Part shown: one piece after another, positions 33,718 to 42,232 of the stretch
Layout: the number at the start of each line of letters is the position of its first letter
How positions within the stretch are numbered: position 1 is the stretch's first letter
Program-made: the position numbers and the translations under genes
The notes under the pieces: model-generated
What the model saw: the letters and a program-made list of their open reading frames with translations, nothing else
Told to the model about the DNA's origin: nothing
The model's database searches: none
DNA from: JALYNX01 sp963746905
Lineage (GTDB): Bacteria > Actinomycetota > Acidimicrobiia > Spongiisociales > ZC4RG35
Direction of reading: 5' to 3'
Assembly (NCBI GenBank): GCA_963746905.1
Contig: CAVVCY010000003.1
Location: 744,001 to 808,000 of the forward strand
Length of the DNA: 64,000 nucleotides

Positions 33718-34137
33718 TCAGATCGCTCGCATCCGATTGTTGCGCGGGTTGTGCTCGACCTCGGCCATGCCCAGGGCCTCGAGAACTGGCGGGACATAGT
33801 TGCCCACCCGGCCGCGGAGGCCCTTCTTCAGCCCGTACCAACCACCGATCGGGTTGTCGGCCGACCGGGCCCAGGCCTCCACCGTGCCTTCTGCGGCAGG
33901 CTTCTGCTCATCAGCGTTGCCCAGGGGAACCCAATCTCCCTCGTCCTTGAGCATTTGGTGGAGGTCGTCGATGATCCGCAGGTCGTAGTAGAGGACGGTG
34001 CTGCCCACGGTGCAGACCAGAACAGGCGGGTCGTGGGACTCATCCCGGTACATGAGGATCTCGGATCCCAGGCTGGGGGTTTTCAGGACCCAAGGATCGC
34101 TCTCGATCCCAATTCCGGTGAACTCAGCTGCGGGCAT
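33718..34137 (-). CDS. hypothetical protein
   Basis: 139 residues from the ATG at 34137, supported by AGGAGG six bases upstream. Blocks are LVCTVGSTVLYYDLRIIDD, a central GTVEAWARSADNPIGGWYGLKKG and C-terminal GNYVPPVLEALGMAEVEHNPRNNRMR. It has no signal peptide or membrane helix and no recognised family. It is divergent from zwf. Confidence 0.7.
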   Translation of the reverse strand: MPAAEFTGIGIESDPWVLKTPSLGSEILMYRDESHDPPVLVCTVGSTVLYYDLRIIDDLHQMLKDEGDWVPLGNADEQKPAAEGTVEAWARSADNPIGGWYGLKKGLRGRVGNYVPPVLEALGMAEVEHNPRNNRMRAI

Positions 34138-34237
34138 GATGGCCCTCCTCTCAGGATCGTCAACGCTACCCGGGATAGCTGTCGCTGCAGGCTCGACGCC
34201 GAGTAGGTTGAACTCCCTGTGAATCGCGCCCGACGAC

Positions 34238-35689
34238 ATGGCTGAGGTCGAACCCAACCTTTTCGTCATATTCGGCGGAACCGGGGACCTCGCGGAGCGC
34301 AAGCTGATCCCTTCCCTTTACCGGGCGCTGGCTGCCGGGGGCAACGCCGACCGATCGGTGGTGCTCGGTGTGTCCAGGCACAACATCGGCGACGAGGCCT
34401 ACCGGAGTTGGGCCGATCAGGTGTTGAAAGCAGTCGGCACATCTGACGACCCGGCGCGTCGTTGGTGTCAGGCCAACGTCTATCACCACGCGGTCGAAGG
34501 TGGAGATGCGGGGTATGCCGATCTCAGGAGGCGAATCGAGTCGATCGAGTCGGAGCGAGGCCTCCCCGGCAACCGCGTGCTCTATCTCGCCACTCCGCCC
34601 CAAGCATTTGCGCCGACTATCGAAGGACTGGGCCAGTCCGGGCTCAACGCAAGTGAAGGGTGGACGAGGATCGTCCTCGAGAAGCCGTTCGGCACCAACC
34701 TGGAAACGGCCCGAAAGCTGAATCGCCTGGTCCGGTCACATTTCGACGAGTCCCAGATATATCGCATCGACCATTATCTGGGCAAGGCGACCGTTCAGAA
34801 TCTCCTGGCTTTCCGTTTTACCAACCCGATGTTCGAACGACTCTGGAATCGGGATCGTGTCGAGCACGTCGAGATAACGGTTGCCGAGACGCTCGGCATC
34901 GGCAGTAGAGCCGACTACTACGACCGCGCCGGCGCAGTGCGGGACATCGTGCAGAACCACATGACCCAACTCCTGGCTCTGGTCGCGATGGAGCCGCCAA
35001 ATGTCTTCGAGGCCGACCGGATCCGTGACGAGAAGGTCAAAGTCATGAAGGCCATCGCCCCGATTGCCGACGATGACTACGTGGTCGCCCAATACGAATC
35101 GGGGGATCTGAGAGATGAGACCGTGCTCGGGTACCTCAACGAGGAAGGGGTCCCGCCGAAGTCGAAGACGCCGACCTTTGTCGGGATCCGGCTTTACGTG
35201 GATTCGTGGCGATGGCAGGGAGTCCCATTCCTGCTCCGCACCGGCAAGCGTCTTCCGGAGCGCTTCACCCGAATCGCGGTCACGTTCCGCGGGCCCGCCT
35301 TGTGCGTCTTCCATGGGAGGCGGGATGACTGTGTAATGAATCCCGACGTGCTGTTGATCATCCTCCAGCCCGACGAAGGATTCTCGCTCAGGTTCAATGT
35401 GAGGTCTCCGGAGGACGAGGCGAGGCTTGACTCCCAGGCGCTGCACTTCCGCTACTCAGGGGTCTACGGAGAGCTGCGCGACGCCTATGAGACCCTGATA
35501 CTCGACATACTCGAAGGAGACCAGACGTTGTTTGTGCGGGGAGACGAGGTGGAGGCATCGTGGGAGGTTTACGACCCACTGCTTCGACTCGACAAGGACC
35601 CGATCCGATACGCCGCCGGCACCTGGGGGCCGACTGAGATGAGCCAGGGGCTTCCGATCGGGGGCGAACCTTGGATGCATCACTCCTGA
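34238..35689 (+). CDS. zwf: glucose-6-phosphate 1-dehydrogenase
   Basis: 483 residues. NADP-dependent first step of the oxidative pentose phosphate pathway. The N-terminal Rossmann motif is FGGTGDLAERKL; the substrate-binding and catalytic motif RIDHYLGKATVQN is at about 171-183; FKxxP-like and FRYSGVYGELRDAYE blocks follow. No opcA, pgl or tal is adjacent. Confidence 0.95.
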   Translation: MAEVEPNLFVIFGGTGDLAERKLIPSLYRALAAGGNADRSVVLGVSRHNIGDEAYRSWADQVLKAVGTSDDPARRWCQANVYHHAVEGGDAGYADLRRRIESIESERGLPGNRVLYLATPPQAFAPTIEGLGQSGLNASEGWTRIVLEKPFGTNLETARKLNRLVRSHFDESQIYRIDHYLGKATVQNLLAFRFTNPMFERLWNRDRVEHVEITVAETLGIGSRADYYDRAGAVRDIVQNHMTQLLALVAMEPPNVFEADRIRDEKVKVMKAIAPIADDDYVVAQYESGDLRDETVLGYLNEEGVPPKSKTPTFVGIRLYVDSWRWQGVPFLLRTGKRLPERFTRIAVTFRGPALCVFHGRRDDCVMNPDVLLIILQPDEGFSLRFNVRSPEDEARLDSQALHFRYSGVYGELRDAYETLILDILEGDQTLFVRGDEVEASWEVYDPLLRLDKDPIRYAAGTWGPTEMSQGLPIGGEPWMHHS

Positions 35690-35727
35690 GCTCAGCGGTT
35701 GGTCTTTGGGCGCGACCCCATCTCGCG

Positions 35728-35733
35728 TAGCCT
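35728..35733 (+). promoter_or_regulatory. putative -10 box of corA
   Basis: TAGCCT is followed by six bases and the ATG at 35740, as for a leaderless mRNA. Confidence 0.45.
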
Positions 35734-35739
35734 CCGCGC

Positions 35740-36726
35740 ATGATCGTCGACTCTGCTCTATACAAAGACGGGATTCGGCTCCCAGGACCGTTTGTTCTCG
35801 AGGGCGCCCACGACTTCTGCAACGGGACCAACACCTTCGCTTGGATTGGCCTGTACGAACCTACCGAAGGGGAGTTCGAAGCAGTTCGAAAGGAATTCGG
35901 CCTTCACGAGTTGGCCGTCGAGGATGCTATTCACGCTCATCAGCGACCGAAGCTCGACGTTTATGGCGAGACGTTGTTCGTCGTGCTCAAGCCAGCTCGA
36001 TACGTCGATTCAGTCGAGGTCGTGGAGTTCGGCGAGATTCTCTTGTTTGTCGACCAGAACTTCGTCGTAGCCGTGCGTCATCGCGAGCCCTCGCGTCTGG
36101 TCGAGGTCCGTAAGAGTCTGGAGGCCGACCCCCGCCAGTTGGCGTTGGGACCCAGCGCCGTATTGCATGCGGTGGTCGACAAGGTGGTGGACGACTACGG
36201 GCAGGTTCTCGAAGGACTGGAACTGGACATCGGGGAATTGGAAGCACAGGTGTTCTCAGATGAGGCGGCGCCGACCGAGCGCATCTACAAACTCAAGAGA
36301 GAAGTACTCCAGTTCCATCAGGCCACCCAGCCCCTGCTCGAGCCTCTGGAGCGACTGATCGCTGGCAGTTTTGCCGCTTTGAGCCCAGAGCTCCGTCAGT
36401 ACTTCCGCAATCCTCATGACCATCTGTTACGTGTGGTGGAGCGAGTCGCCGGCTTCCGCGACCTTCTCACTTCCATCCTGGAAGCGAATCTGATTCAAGT
36501 GACCGTCCGTCAAAACGAGGACATGCAGCGTCAGAATGAGATCGTCAAGAAAGTGAGTAGCTGGGCGGCGATAATTGCTGTCCCCGCACTCATCACTGGT
36601 TACTACGGCATGAACGTGCCCTACCCTGGCTCTGGCAGCGTCTGGGGTGTCGTCACTTCCACGCTGTTGATCCTGCTCCTCTCATTGGGTCTCTACCTCG
36701 AATTCCGTCGCCGCGACTGGCTTTGA
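35740..36726 (+). CDS. corA: CorA family magnesium/divalent cation transporter
   Basis: 328 residues. A large cytoplasmic N-terminal domain with long helices is followed by two C-terminal transmembrane helices. The signature GMNVPYPG sits between them, forming the pore mouth. It probably mediates Mg2+ uptake; Co2+ or Zn2+ transport cannot be excluded. Confidence 0.94.
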   Translation: MIVDSALYKDGIRLPGPFVLEGAHDFCNGTNTFAWIGLYEPTEGEFEAVRKEFGLHELAVEDAIHAHQRPKLDVYGETLFVVLKPARYVDSVEVVEFGEILLFVDQNFVVAVRHREPSRLVEVRKSLEADPRQLALGPSAVLHAVVDKVVDDYGQVLEGLELDIGELEAQVFSDEAAPTERIYKLKREVLQFHQATQPLLEPLERLIAGSFAALSPELRQYFRNPHDHLLRVVERVAGFRDLLTSILEANLIQVTVRQNEDMQRQNEIVKKVSSWAAIIAVPALITGYYGMNVPYPGSGSVWGVVTSTLLILLLSLGLYLEFRRRDWL

Positions 36727-36743
36727 CCAATCCGGAGCATTGA

Positions 36744-37352
36744 ATGCCGATCATCTCAAGGGGCTTCCTGGGCCGTCGGCCCGAGGTAGGCGACTCATCC
36801 CGCCTTCCTCCAGGGCAGTACTTGACAGACGGGTTTCCTGTGCTCTCCGCAGGGCCGACACCTCGAACCCGGCTCGAAGAGTGGACGTTTCAGGTTCGTG
36901 GGCCTGGTGGAGCGCTCCGATCGTGGACCTGGGAGGAGCTCACATCGCTGCCGCCGGAATCGGTCACCGTGGACATTCATTGTGTGACCAAGTGGTCGAA
37001 GTTCGACACCGTTTGGACCGGGGTCTCGGTCGACCTCCTGCTCGGCGGAGTCGACCTAGGCGAGTCGAGGTTCCTCACGGCCTTTTCTGACGGTGGCTAC
37101 ACCACGAATCTGCCTCTGGAAGACGCAACCGGTGGCAAGGCGTGGGTTGCCTATGAGTTCGATGGCGAGCCTCTCGACCCCCAGCACGGCGGCCCGGCAC
37201 GGCTCCTTGTTCCCCACCTCTACTTTTGGAAGAGCGCCAAATGGGTGCGTGGGATCGAACTCCACGCCGCGGACAGACCGGGCTTCTGGGAGACATACGG
37301 CTATCACAATCACGGAGATCCATGGCGGGAGCAGAGGTACTCGGGCGACTGA
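36744..37352 (+). CDS. molybdopterin-dependent oxidoreductase (sulfite oxidase/YedY-like domain)
   Basis: 202 residues, a stand-alone sulfite-oxidase-type molybdopterin domain. The molybdenum-ligating Cys is in VDIHCVTKWSKFD; DGGYTTNLPLEDA and GGPARLLVPHLYFWKSAKWVRGIEL are further family blocks. No Tat or Sec signal is present, so it is apparently cytoplasmic. GGAG lies six bases before the ATG. It overlaps by 31 bases the gene of a flavin reductase that is probably its electron-transfer partner. Confidence 0.85.
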   Translation: MPIISRGFLGRRPEVGDSSRLPPGQYLTDGFPVLSAGPTPRTRLEEWTFQVRGPGGALRSWTWEELTSLPPESVTVDIHCVTKWSKFDTVWTGVSVDLLLGGVDLGESRFLTAFSDGGYTTNLPLEDATGGKAWVAYEFDGEPLDPQHGGPARLLVPHLYFWKSAKWVRGIELHAADRPGFWETYGYHNHGDPWREQRYSGD

Positions 37353-38068
37353 ACTGGCTGGCCGCAAAGGTCAGTGAGGTTCGTCCCGAAACGGCGCGAG
37401 TCAGCAGCATCTACTTCGAGTGCCCGGGGTGGGATGGCCATATGGCCGGTCAGCATGTCGATATCCGCCTCACTGCTGAAGATGGCTATCAGGCCCAACG
37501 CAGCTACTCGATCGGCTCCGCACCGGAGGACGATCATCTTGTCCTCACGATCGAGCGGCTTCAGGACGGTGAGGTGTCGCCATACCTCGTGGATGTCGTT
37601 GAGCCGGGCGATCAACTCGAGATGAGGGGCCCGATTGGCCGTTACTTCGTGTGGGAAGAGTCGATGGGTGGCCCGCTTCTGCTGATCGCCGGCGGATCCG
37701 GGGTGGTCCCGTTCCGATCGATGTTGAGACACCTGGTCAGCGCCGACGCCACAGCTCGCACTCGTTTGCTCTACTCGGCGCGAACCCTGGAGGACGTGAT
37801 CTATCGCCAGGAGCTCGAGGAGCTTGGAGAGCGGGATGGCATCGACGTCGAGTTCGTGCTCACTCGAGCCCAACCGCCTGGATGGGATGGCTATAGCCGC
37901 CGGATCGACCGCGAAATGCTGGATGAGGTGTCCTGGGCGCCCGAAGAGCGGCCATTGATCTACATCTGCGGCCCCACCTCGTTTGTTGAAACGGCTGCGG
38001 CTTCCCTCGTCGACCTGGGTCATGATCCCGGTCTGGTCAGGACCGAGCGATTCGGCCCTTCTGGCTAG
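37322..38068 (+). CDS. FAD/NAD(P)-binding ferredoxin-reductase-type oxidoreductase
   Basis: 248 residues. The FAD-binding RSYSIGS motif is near residue 60, the NAD(P) pocket GGSGVVPFRSM near 125, YICGPTSFVE near 220, and the family C-terminus RTERFGP ends the protein. There is no 2Fe-2S ferredoxin domain. ATG at 37322 lies inside the preceding molybdopterin gene, so the two are translationally coupled and probably form an NAD(P)H-driven reductase or oxidase. Confidence 0.88.
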   Translation: MAGAEVLGRLNWLAAKVSEVRPETARVSSIYFECPGWDGHMAGQHVDIRLTAEDGYQAQRSYSIGSAPEDDHLVLTIERLQDGEVSPYLVDVVEPGDQLEMRGPIGRYFVWEESMGGPLLLIAGGSGVVPFRSMLRHLVSADATARTRLLYSARTLEDVIYRQELEELGERDGIDVEFVLTRAQPPGWDGYSRRIDREMLDEVSWAPEERPLIYICGPTSFVETAAASLVDLGHDPGLVRTERFGPSG

Positions 38069-38280
38069 TCGACTTCCTCGAAGTCGATCCCGCCCTTGAA
38101 GTGGCCACCTGTGGCCGGGCCAGCCCGTAAACAGCCACCCGGTGCCTGCTCAGCACTTTGCTGAAGTAGGCGGCTCAACGGCTCCCTCTTCGTGCTTCGG
38201 ACCCCCGCCAGCTGCGAATGCGCCTCGGCAGCCTTCTCAAGCCAGCTGCCCGAGACTCCGATGTCTTTTGTGGGTATTTC

Positions 38281-39345
38281 ATGCGACAACCAAGCATTCC
38301 GACCCTCGATCCGCCACCTGGAGGCGGCGACCGTACTCTCGACGACGCACATCGGGTCCCGCGAGCGCTCATTGCGTGCCTCGATGTCCTGATCCGGGCA
38401 AGGGACGAGAAGGGCCTCTTGGACGAGGTCTGTCAGATCCTCGTGGATGAGGGAGGATTTCATCGTGCGTGGGTGATGTCGCAGGCAGAGGGTGAGGGAG
38501 AGTCGACTCTGTCAATACCCCTTCCGGTCGGAGATGACTCGCGATGGGCGATCAACATCGACGGGGACACGTTCGACGAGTTCGAGTTCGACCTTCTGGC
38601 TACCTTCGCCGGGTCACTCTCGCAACGAATTGTCGGGTTGCGGGCTGAGGCCGGGCGGGCTGCGACCGAAGCCCAGCTTCGAGAGTCACTGCGAGTGAAG
38701 GACGAGTTGATCGCATCGATCTTTCACGAGATGCGTACCCCGCTCACTGCCGTGGTGGGGTTTGCCCAGCTTCTCCAAAACGAGGAATCGGGGCTCTCGC
38801 CGGACGAGCGGACCGATCTGATCCGGTCGATCGCAGACGAGGGACTGGACCTGACCAACCTCGTCGAGGATCTGCTGACCGCGGCAAAGGCCGAGTCAGG
38901 GACCTTGACGGTGGTCAGCGTCCCCGTAGACCTCAGGGCAAACGCCGCCCAGGTATTGGAGACTCTCAACCGTGAGCAGCCAATCGACCTCGAAGGGCCC
39001 TCGGTTCGGGTTGCGGGCGATCCCGGCCGGGTGCGTCAGATCCTTCGCAATCTCATCTCCAATGCGATTCGCTACGGCGGCGATCGGATACGGGTGGTTG
39101 CCGTCGATGGCGCGAACCCAAGGATTCAAGTCCGTGACGATGGGGCCGGCATTCCCGAGGCCGAGCGCGAGCGGGTCTTCGATCCGTACCAACGAGCCAG
39201 CTCGGCCCCCGAGCTCAGCGCGTCGATGGGCCTGGGGCTCACTATCTCACGCAGTCTGGCCCGCCTCATGGGTGGTGAGATCACCTACGCCTATGAGAAC
39301 GCTGAAAGCATCTTCGAACTGATCCTTCCCAGCCTCCCCGTCTGA
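38281..39345 (+). CDS. orphan sensor histidine kinase with GAF-like N-terminus
   Basis: 354 residues from the ATG at 38281; an in-frame ATG at 38218 is the alternative. Residues about 20-120 look like a degenerate GAF domain. HisKA has the phospho-accepting His in IFHEMRTPLTAVVGF, and the ATPase has NLISNAIRYGG (N box), DDGAGIP (G1) and SMGLGLTISRSLARLMGG (G2). There are no membrane helices, so it is a cytoplasmic kinase. No response regulator is adjacent. Confidence 0.87.
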   Translation: MRQPSIPTLDPPPGGGDRTLDDAHRVPRALIACLDVLIRARDEKGLLDEVCQILVDEGGFHRAWVMSQAEGEGESTLSIPLPVGDDSRWAINIDGDTFDEFEFDLLATFAGSLSQRIVGLRAEAGRAATEAQLRESLRVKDELIASIFHEMRTPLTAVVGFAQLLQNEESGLSPDERTDLIRSIADEGLDLTNLVEDLLTAAKAESGTLTVVSVPVDLRANAAQVLETLNREQPIDLEGPSVRVAGDPGRVRQILRNLISNAIRYGGDRIRVVAVDGANPRIQVRDDGAGIPEAERERVFDPYQRASSAPELSASMGLGLTISRSLARLMGGEITYAYENAESIFELILPSLPV

Positions 39346-39365
39346 AAGCAGCATCGGGGCCTAAC

Positions 39366-39384
39366 CCCTGAGCATTAATCAGGG
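39366..39384. other. small hairpin upstream of the antiporter-GlnD gene
   Basis: CCCTGA / TCAGGG, six base pairs around GCATTAA, lies 21 bases after the kinase stop. It may end the kinase transcript or form part of the next leader; no T-run is visible. Confidence 0.3.
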
Positions 39385-39488
39385 TGTAACAAACTCGAAA
39401 CGACGAATTCTTAGCGTTCGACCGTGCGCACTGGACATCGACGGGTGAGATATGGCCGGACGAGTCGCTCTCGGGCCTGAGGCCTGAC

Positions 39489-42218
39489 TTGGACGTCACA
39501 GAGGTCCTCCGCGACATCCTGATCGTCCTGGTGGCCGCCAAGGTCGCCGCCGAGCTGGCCGAGCGAGTCGGGGTCCCTCCGGTGGTCGGAGAGATCGTCG
39601 CCGGGATCCTCATCGGTCCCTCGCTGTTGGGGTGGGTTGGCGCCGACGATCAAGTGCTGCGAACGCTTGGCGAAATCGGGGTCATTCTGCTGCTGCTCGA
39701 AGTGGGCATGGGGATGAACCTCAGTGAGCTGGGGAGGGTGGGAAGGGCGTCATTCAGCGTGGCGACGGTCGGTGTGGCGGCTCCCTTGATCTTGGGCACC
39801 GCCGCAATGCAACTTCTCGGCCACGACTTCAACACCTCACTGTTCGTGGGCGCGGCGCTCACGGCGACCAGTGTCGGTATCACGGCACGGGTCTTTGGCG
39901 ACCTTCGGGCTCTGGCAACGACCGAGGCCCGGATCGTGCTGGGAGCCGCAGTAGCCGACGATGTGATGGGGTTGGTAGTCCTGACTGTGGTAGTCCGACT
40001 CGTCACAGACGGCTCCGTATCCGTCATTTCGGTGATCGGGATCATTGGGGTTGCGGTTGCCTTCTTGCTCATCAGCGGGATCGTCGGGCTCCGTCTCGCC
40101 CCTGCCCTCTTTGCCGCCATCGAGCGGGTGTCCCGCTCGACCGGAACGTTGATCGCGCTGGCTCTTGCTTTCACGCTTCTGTTTGCCGAATTCGCCAACG
40201 CTGCCCAGTTGGCCCCCATCGTCGGGGCCTTTGTGGCCGGCCTCGCCCTGGGTCGGAGCCGGCAGAGGGACCGCATCAGCCGGGAGCTGGCGCCTGTCGG
40301 CCATTTATTCATCCCCGTGTTCTTCCTTCAGATCGGGATCGATGTCGACGTTTCGCAATTCGTCGATGGCCAGGTTCTTCTCCTTGCCGGCGCCCTTCTC
40401 GTCATCGCAGTGGTTGGAAAGCTGGTGGCTGCCGTCGGTGCCTTCGGCACCCCAGCCGATAAGTGGCTCATTGGCCTGGGCATGCTTCCTCGCGGCGAGG
40501 TTGGCCTCATCTTCGCCACCATCGGCCTTCAGGGCGGAGTGCTGGATGCTTCCGTCTATGCGGCCTTACTTCTCGTGGTTCTGATCACAACCCTGATCAC
40601 GCCGCAGCTGTTGAAGGTGCGCTTCGGCGTTCTCCGCGAAAGGCTGGTGCCGGCCTCACGGGGGTCGACGGCAGGGGCACCTCCGGGCGGTTGGCTTACC
40701 GTCGCCGACGGCGAGGTTCGATTGGTGGCAACCCCTCCGGGGCACCTGGCCCTTCCGGTCGCTCTCGATGCGGCAGTGCTTCTCGGGTCCGCACAGCCCT
40801 CGGCCGGCCTTCTCGACTGGCTTTCGACCGTCGACCAGCGGACTGCCCAATGGGACCGGAGGTCGAGGGAGGCCTTGTTGAAGGTGATTGAGAACGGCAA
40901 CGCCCGGTCGTGGCGCTTTCTGGAGACCACGGGCGTGCTCGACCATGTCCTGCCCGAACTGGCTGCCACCCTTCGAGCCCGTCAGGCAGATCCCTTCCAG
41001 CTCGACCCGATGAACACGCACCGTTGGACAGTCATCGAGGAGCTGCGGAGGATCACCCATGCAGATCCGGACCTGGAAACCGAATTCGGCAAGCTCGCCC
41101 ACCCCGAGTGGATATTCCTGGCGGCACTTTTGTCAGAGGGTCTCCAGGACAACGAGTCGCCGGTGGCGACGACCAGGCGCATAGTTCGCAGACTCGATCT
41201 CGGGGCCCGGGCCGAACAGGAGATCGCGGGCCTGATCGAAGATGGCGACCTGATGTGGTCCGCCGCCATGCGCGGCGACGGTCTGAGCGAGCAATCGGTC
41301 ATCCAGCTGGCTTCGCATCTCGACACCCCGGAGCGGGCGCGGGCCCTGTTTCTGCTGACCGTGGCTCGGAGAGGAGACATCAACCGCCAGGACCATGAAC
41401 GATTGCGTCAGCTTCACGAGCTGATCCAGGAGGTTCTTGCTCATGACGAGTTGACCGGCCTCGAAGTGAGGAATCTGGCGGGTAGACGCCGCGCCGAAGC
41501 CGTCCGGCTCTTCAACGGCCGGCCGGACCTGGTGAGGCGGATCGAAGACGCTCCCCAGGCCTATCTGTTGCGGGAGACCTCGGCGGCGATCGCTCGACAG
41601 GTGGAGCTCCTCGAGCCACTGCCCGGGCCCGGTGAGGCGAGGGTTGCCATAACCCCAGCCGCCGATGGGCTCGGAGCGTGGATCGACGTCGGAGCGCGGG
41701 ATCGTCCCGGGCTCCTGGCGGCAGTCACCGGAGTCCTGGCCGGCCTCGGGGTGAATGTCTCGGAGGCCCTTGTCGCCACTTGGCCGGACCGTGGAGCACT
41801 CGAAACGTTCAGCGTCTCCGGGGCAGACTCGCTCCCGGATCAAGGCCATCTGGTTCGCCAGATCGAGGAGACTCTCGACGCCCCCGTTGTTGCTGATCCA
41901 ATCCCAGGAGCGGTGGTGGATTTCGATGACGACTCGTCACCATGGCACACGATCGCTGAGATCCGCGCTCCTGACCGGATCGGGCTGCTCCACTCCCAGG
42001 CCATGGCGATTGCAGCTGCCGGGGCGGATGTGTCCGCGGCCAGGATCACCACCGAAGGAAGCACTGCCCTCGGTCGGTTCGATCTCAACAACAGTGTCGG
42101 CGGCAAGCTCACCGAGGCCGACAAAGCCCTGATTCGTTCGTTGATCGCCGCCGGCGGGTCGGCCGGCAGCGGGCGTCCGACGCTATGGAGACGGCTGCAG
42201 AGCATCGGTCGGAACTGA
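39489..42218 (+). CDS. CPA2-type cation/proton antiporter fused to a GlnD-like HD/ACT-ACT regulatory region
   Basis: 909 residues. Residues 1 to about 385 are a CPA2 antiporter with about 12 helices, including PPVVGEIVAGILIGPSLLG and the ion-binding pair in GAAVADDVMGL (Asp157, Asp158). From about 401 the protein follows GlnD (PII uridylyltransferase) downstream of its nucleotidyltransferase domain: DGEVRLV, REALLKVIENG, LETTGVLDHVLPEL. The HD-domain metal residues are lost (LAALLSEGLQD where GlnD has LLHDIGKG). Two ACT domains follow (about 729-800, ARDRPGLLAAVTGVLAGLG; about 818-890, APDRIGLLHSQAMAIAAAG). In GlnD the ACT domains sense glutamine. I infer an antiporter gated by an amino acid. 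Start TTG, with GAGG six bases upstream. Confidence 0.85.
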   Translation: MDVTEVLRDILIVLVAAKVAAELAERVGVPPVVGEIVAGILIGPSLLGWVGADDQVLRTLGEIGVILLLLEVGMGMNLSELGRVGRASFSVATVGVAAPLILGTAAMQLLGHDFNTSLFVGAALTATSVGITARVFGDLRALATTEARIVLGAAVADDVMGLVVLTVVVRLVTDGSVSVISVIGIIGVAVAFLLISGIVGLRLAPALFAAIERVSRSTGTLIALALAFTLLFAEFANAAQLAPIVGAFVAGLALGRSRQRDRISRELAPVGHLFIPVFFLQIGIDVDVSQFVDGQVLLLAGALLVIAVVGKLVAAVGAFGTPADKWLIGLGMLPRGEVGLIFATIGLQGGVLDASVYAALLLVVLITTLITPQLLKVRFGVLRERLVPASRGSTAGAPPGGWLTVADGEVRLVATPPGHLALPVALDAAVLLGSAQPSAGLLDWLSTVDQRTAQWDRRSREALLKVIENGNARSWRFLETTGVLDHVLPELAATLRARQADPFQLDPMNTHRWTVIEELRRITHADPDLETEFGKLAHPEWIFLAALLSEGLQDNESPVATTRRIVRRLDLGARAEQEIAGLIEDGDLMWSAAMRGDGLSEQSVIQLASHLDTPERARALFLLTVARRGDINRQDHERLRQLHELIQEVLAHDELTGLEVRNLAGRRRAEAVRLFNGRPDLVRRIEDAPQAYLLRETSAAIARQVELLEPLPGPGEARVAITPAADGLGAWIDVGARDRPGLLAAVTGVLAGLGVNVSEALVATWPDRGALETFSVSGADSLPDQGHLVRQIEETLDAPVVADPIPGAVVDFDDDSSPWHTIAEIRAPDRIGLLHSQAMAIAAAGADVSAARITTEGSTALGRFDLNNSVGGKLTEADKALIRSLIAAGGSAGSGRPTLWRRLQSIGRN

Positions 42219-42232
42219 CCGGAAGCGCGGTG

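Noticed and set aside
38065..38463. 132-codon minus-strand open frame, including a short C-terminal stretch GGHFKGGIDFEEVD
   Set aside because: Overlaps the start of the histidine kinase, no ribosome site or domain; the gap 38069-38280 is left as non-coding. TCGACTT/AAGTCGA at its edge is only a short palindrome.
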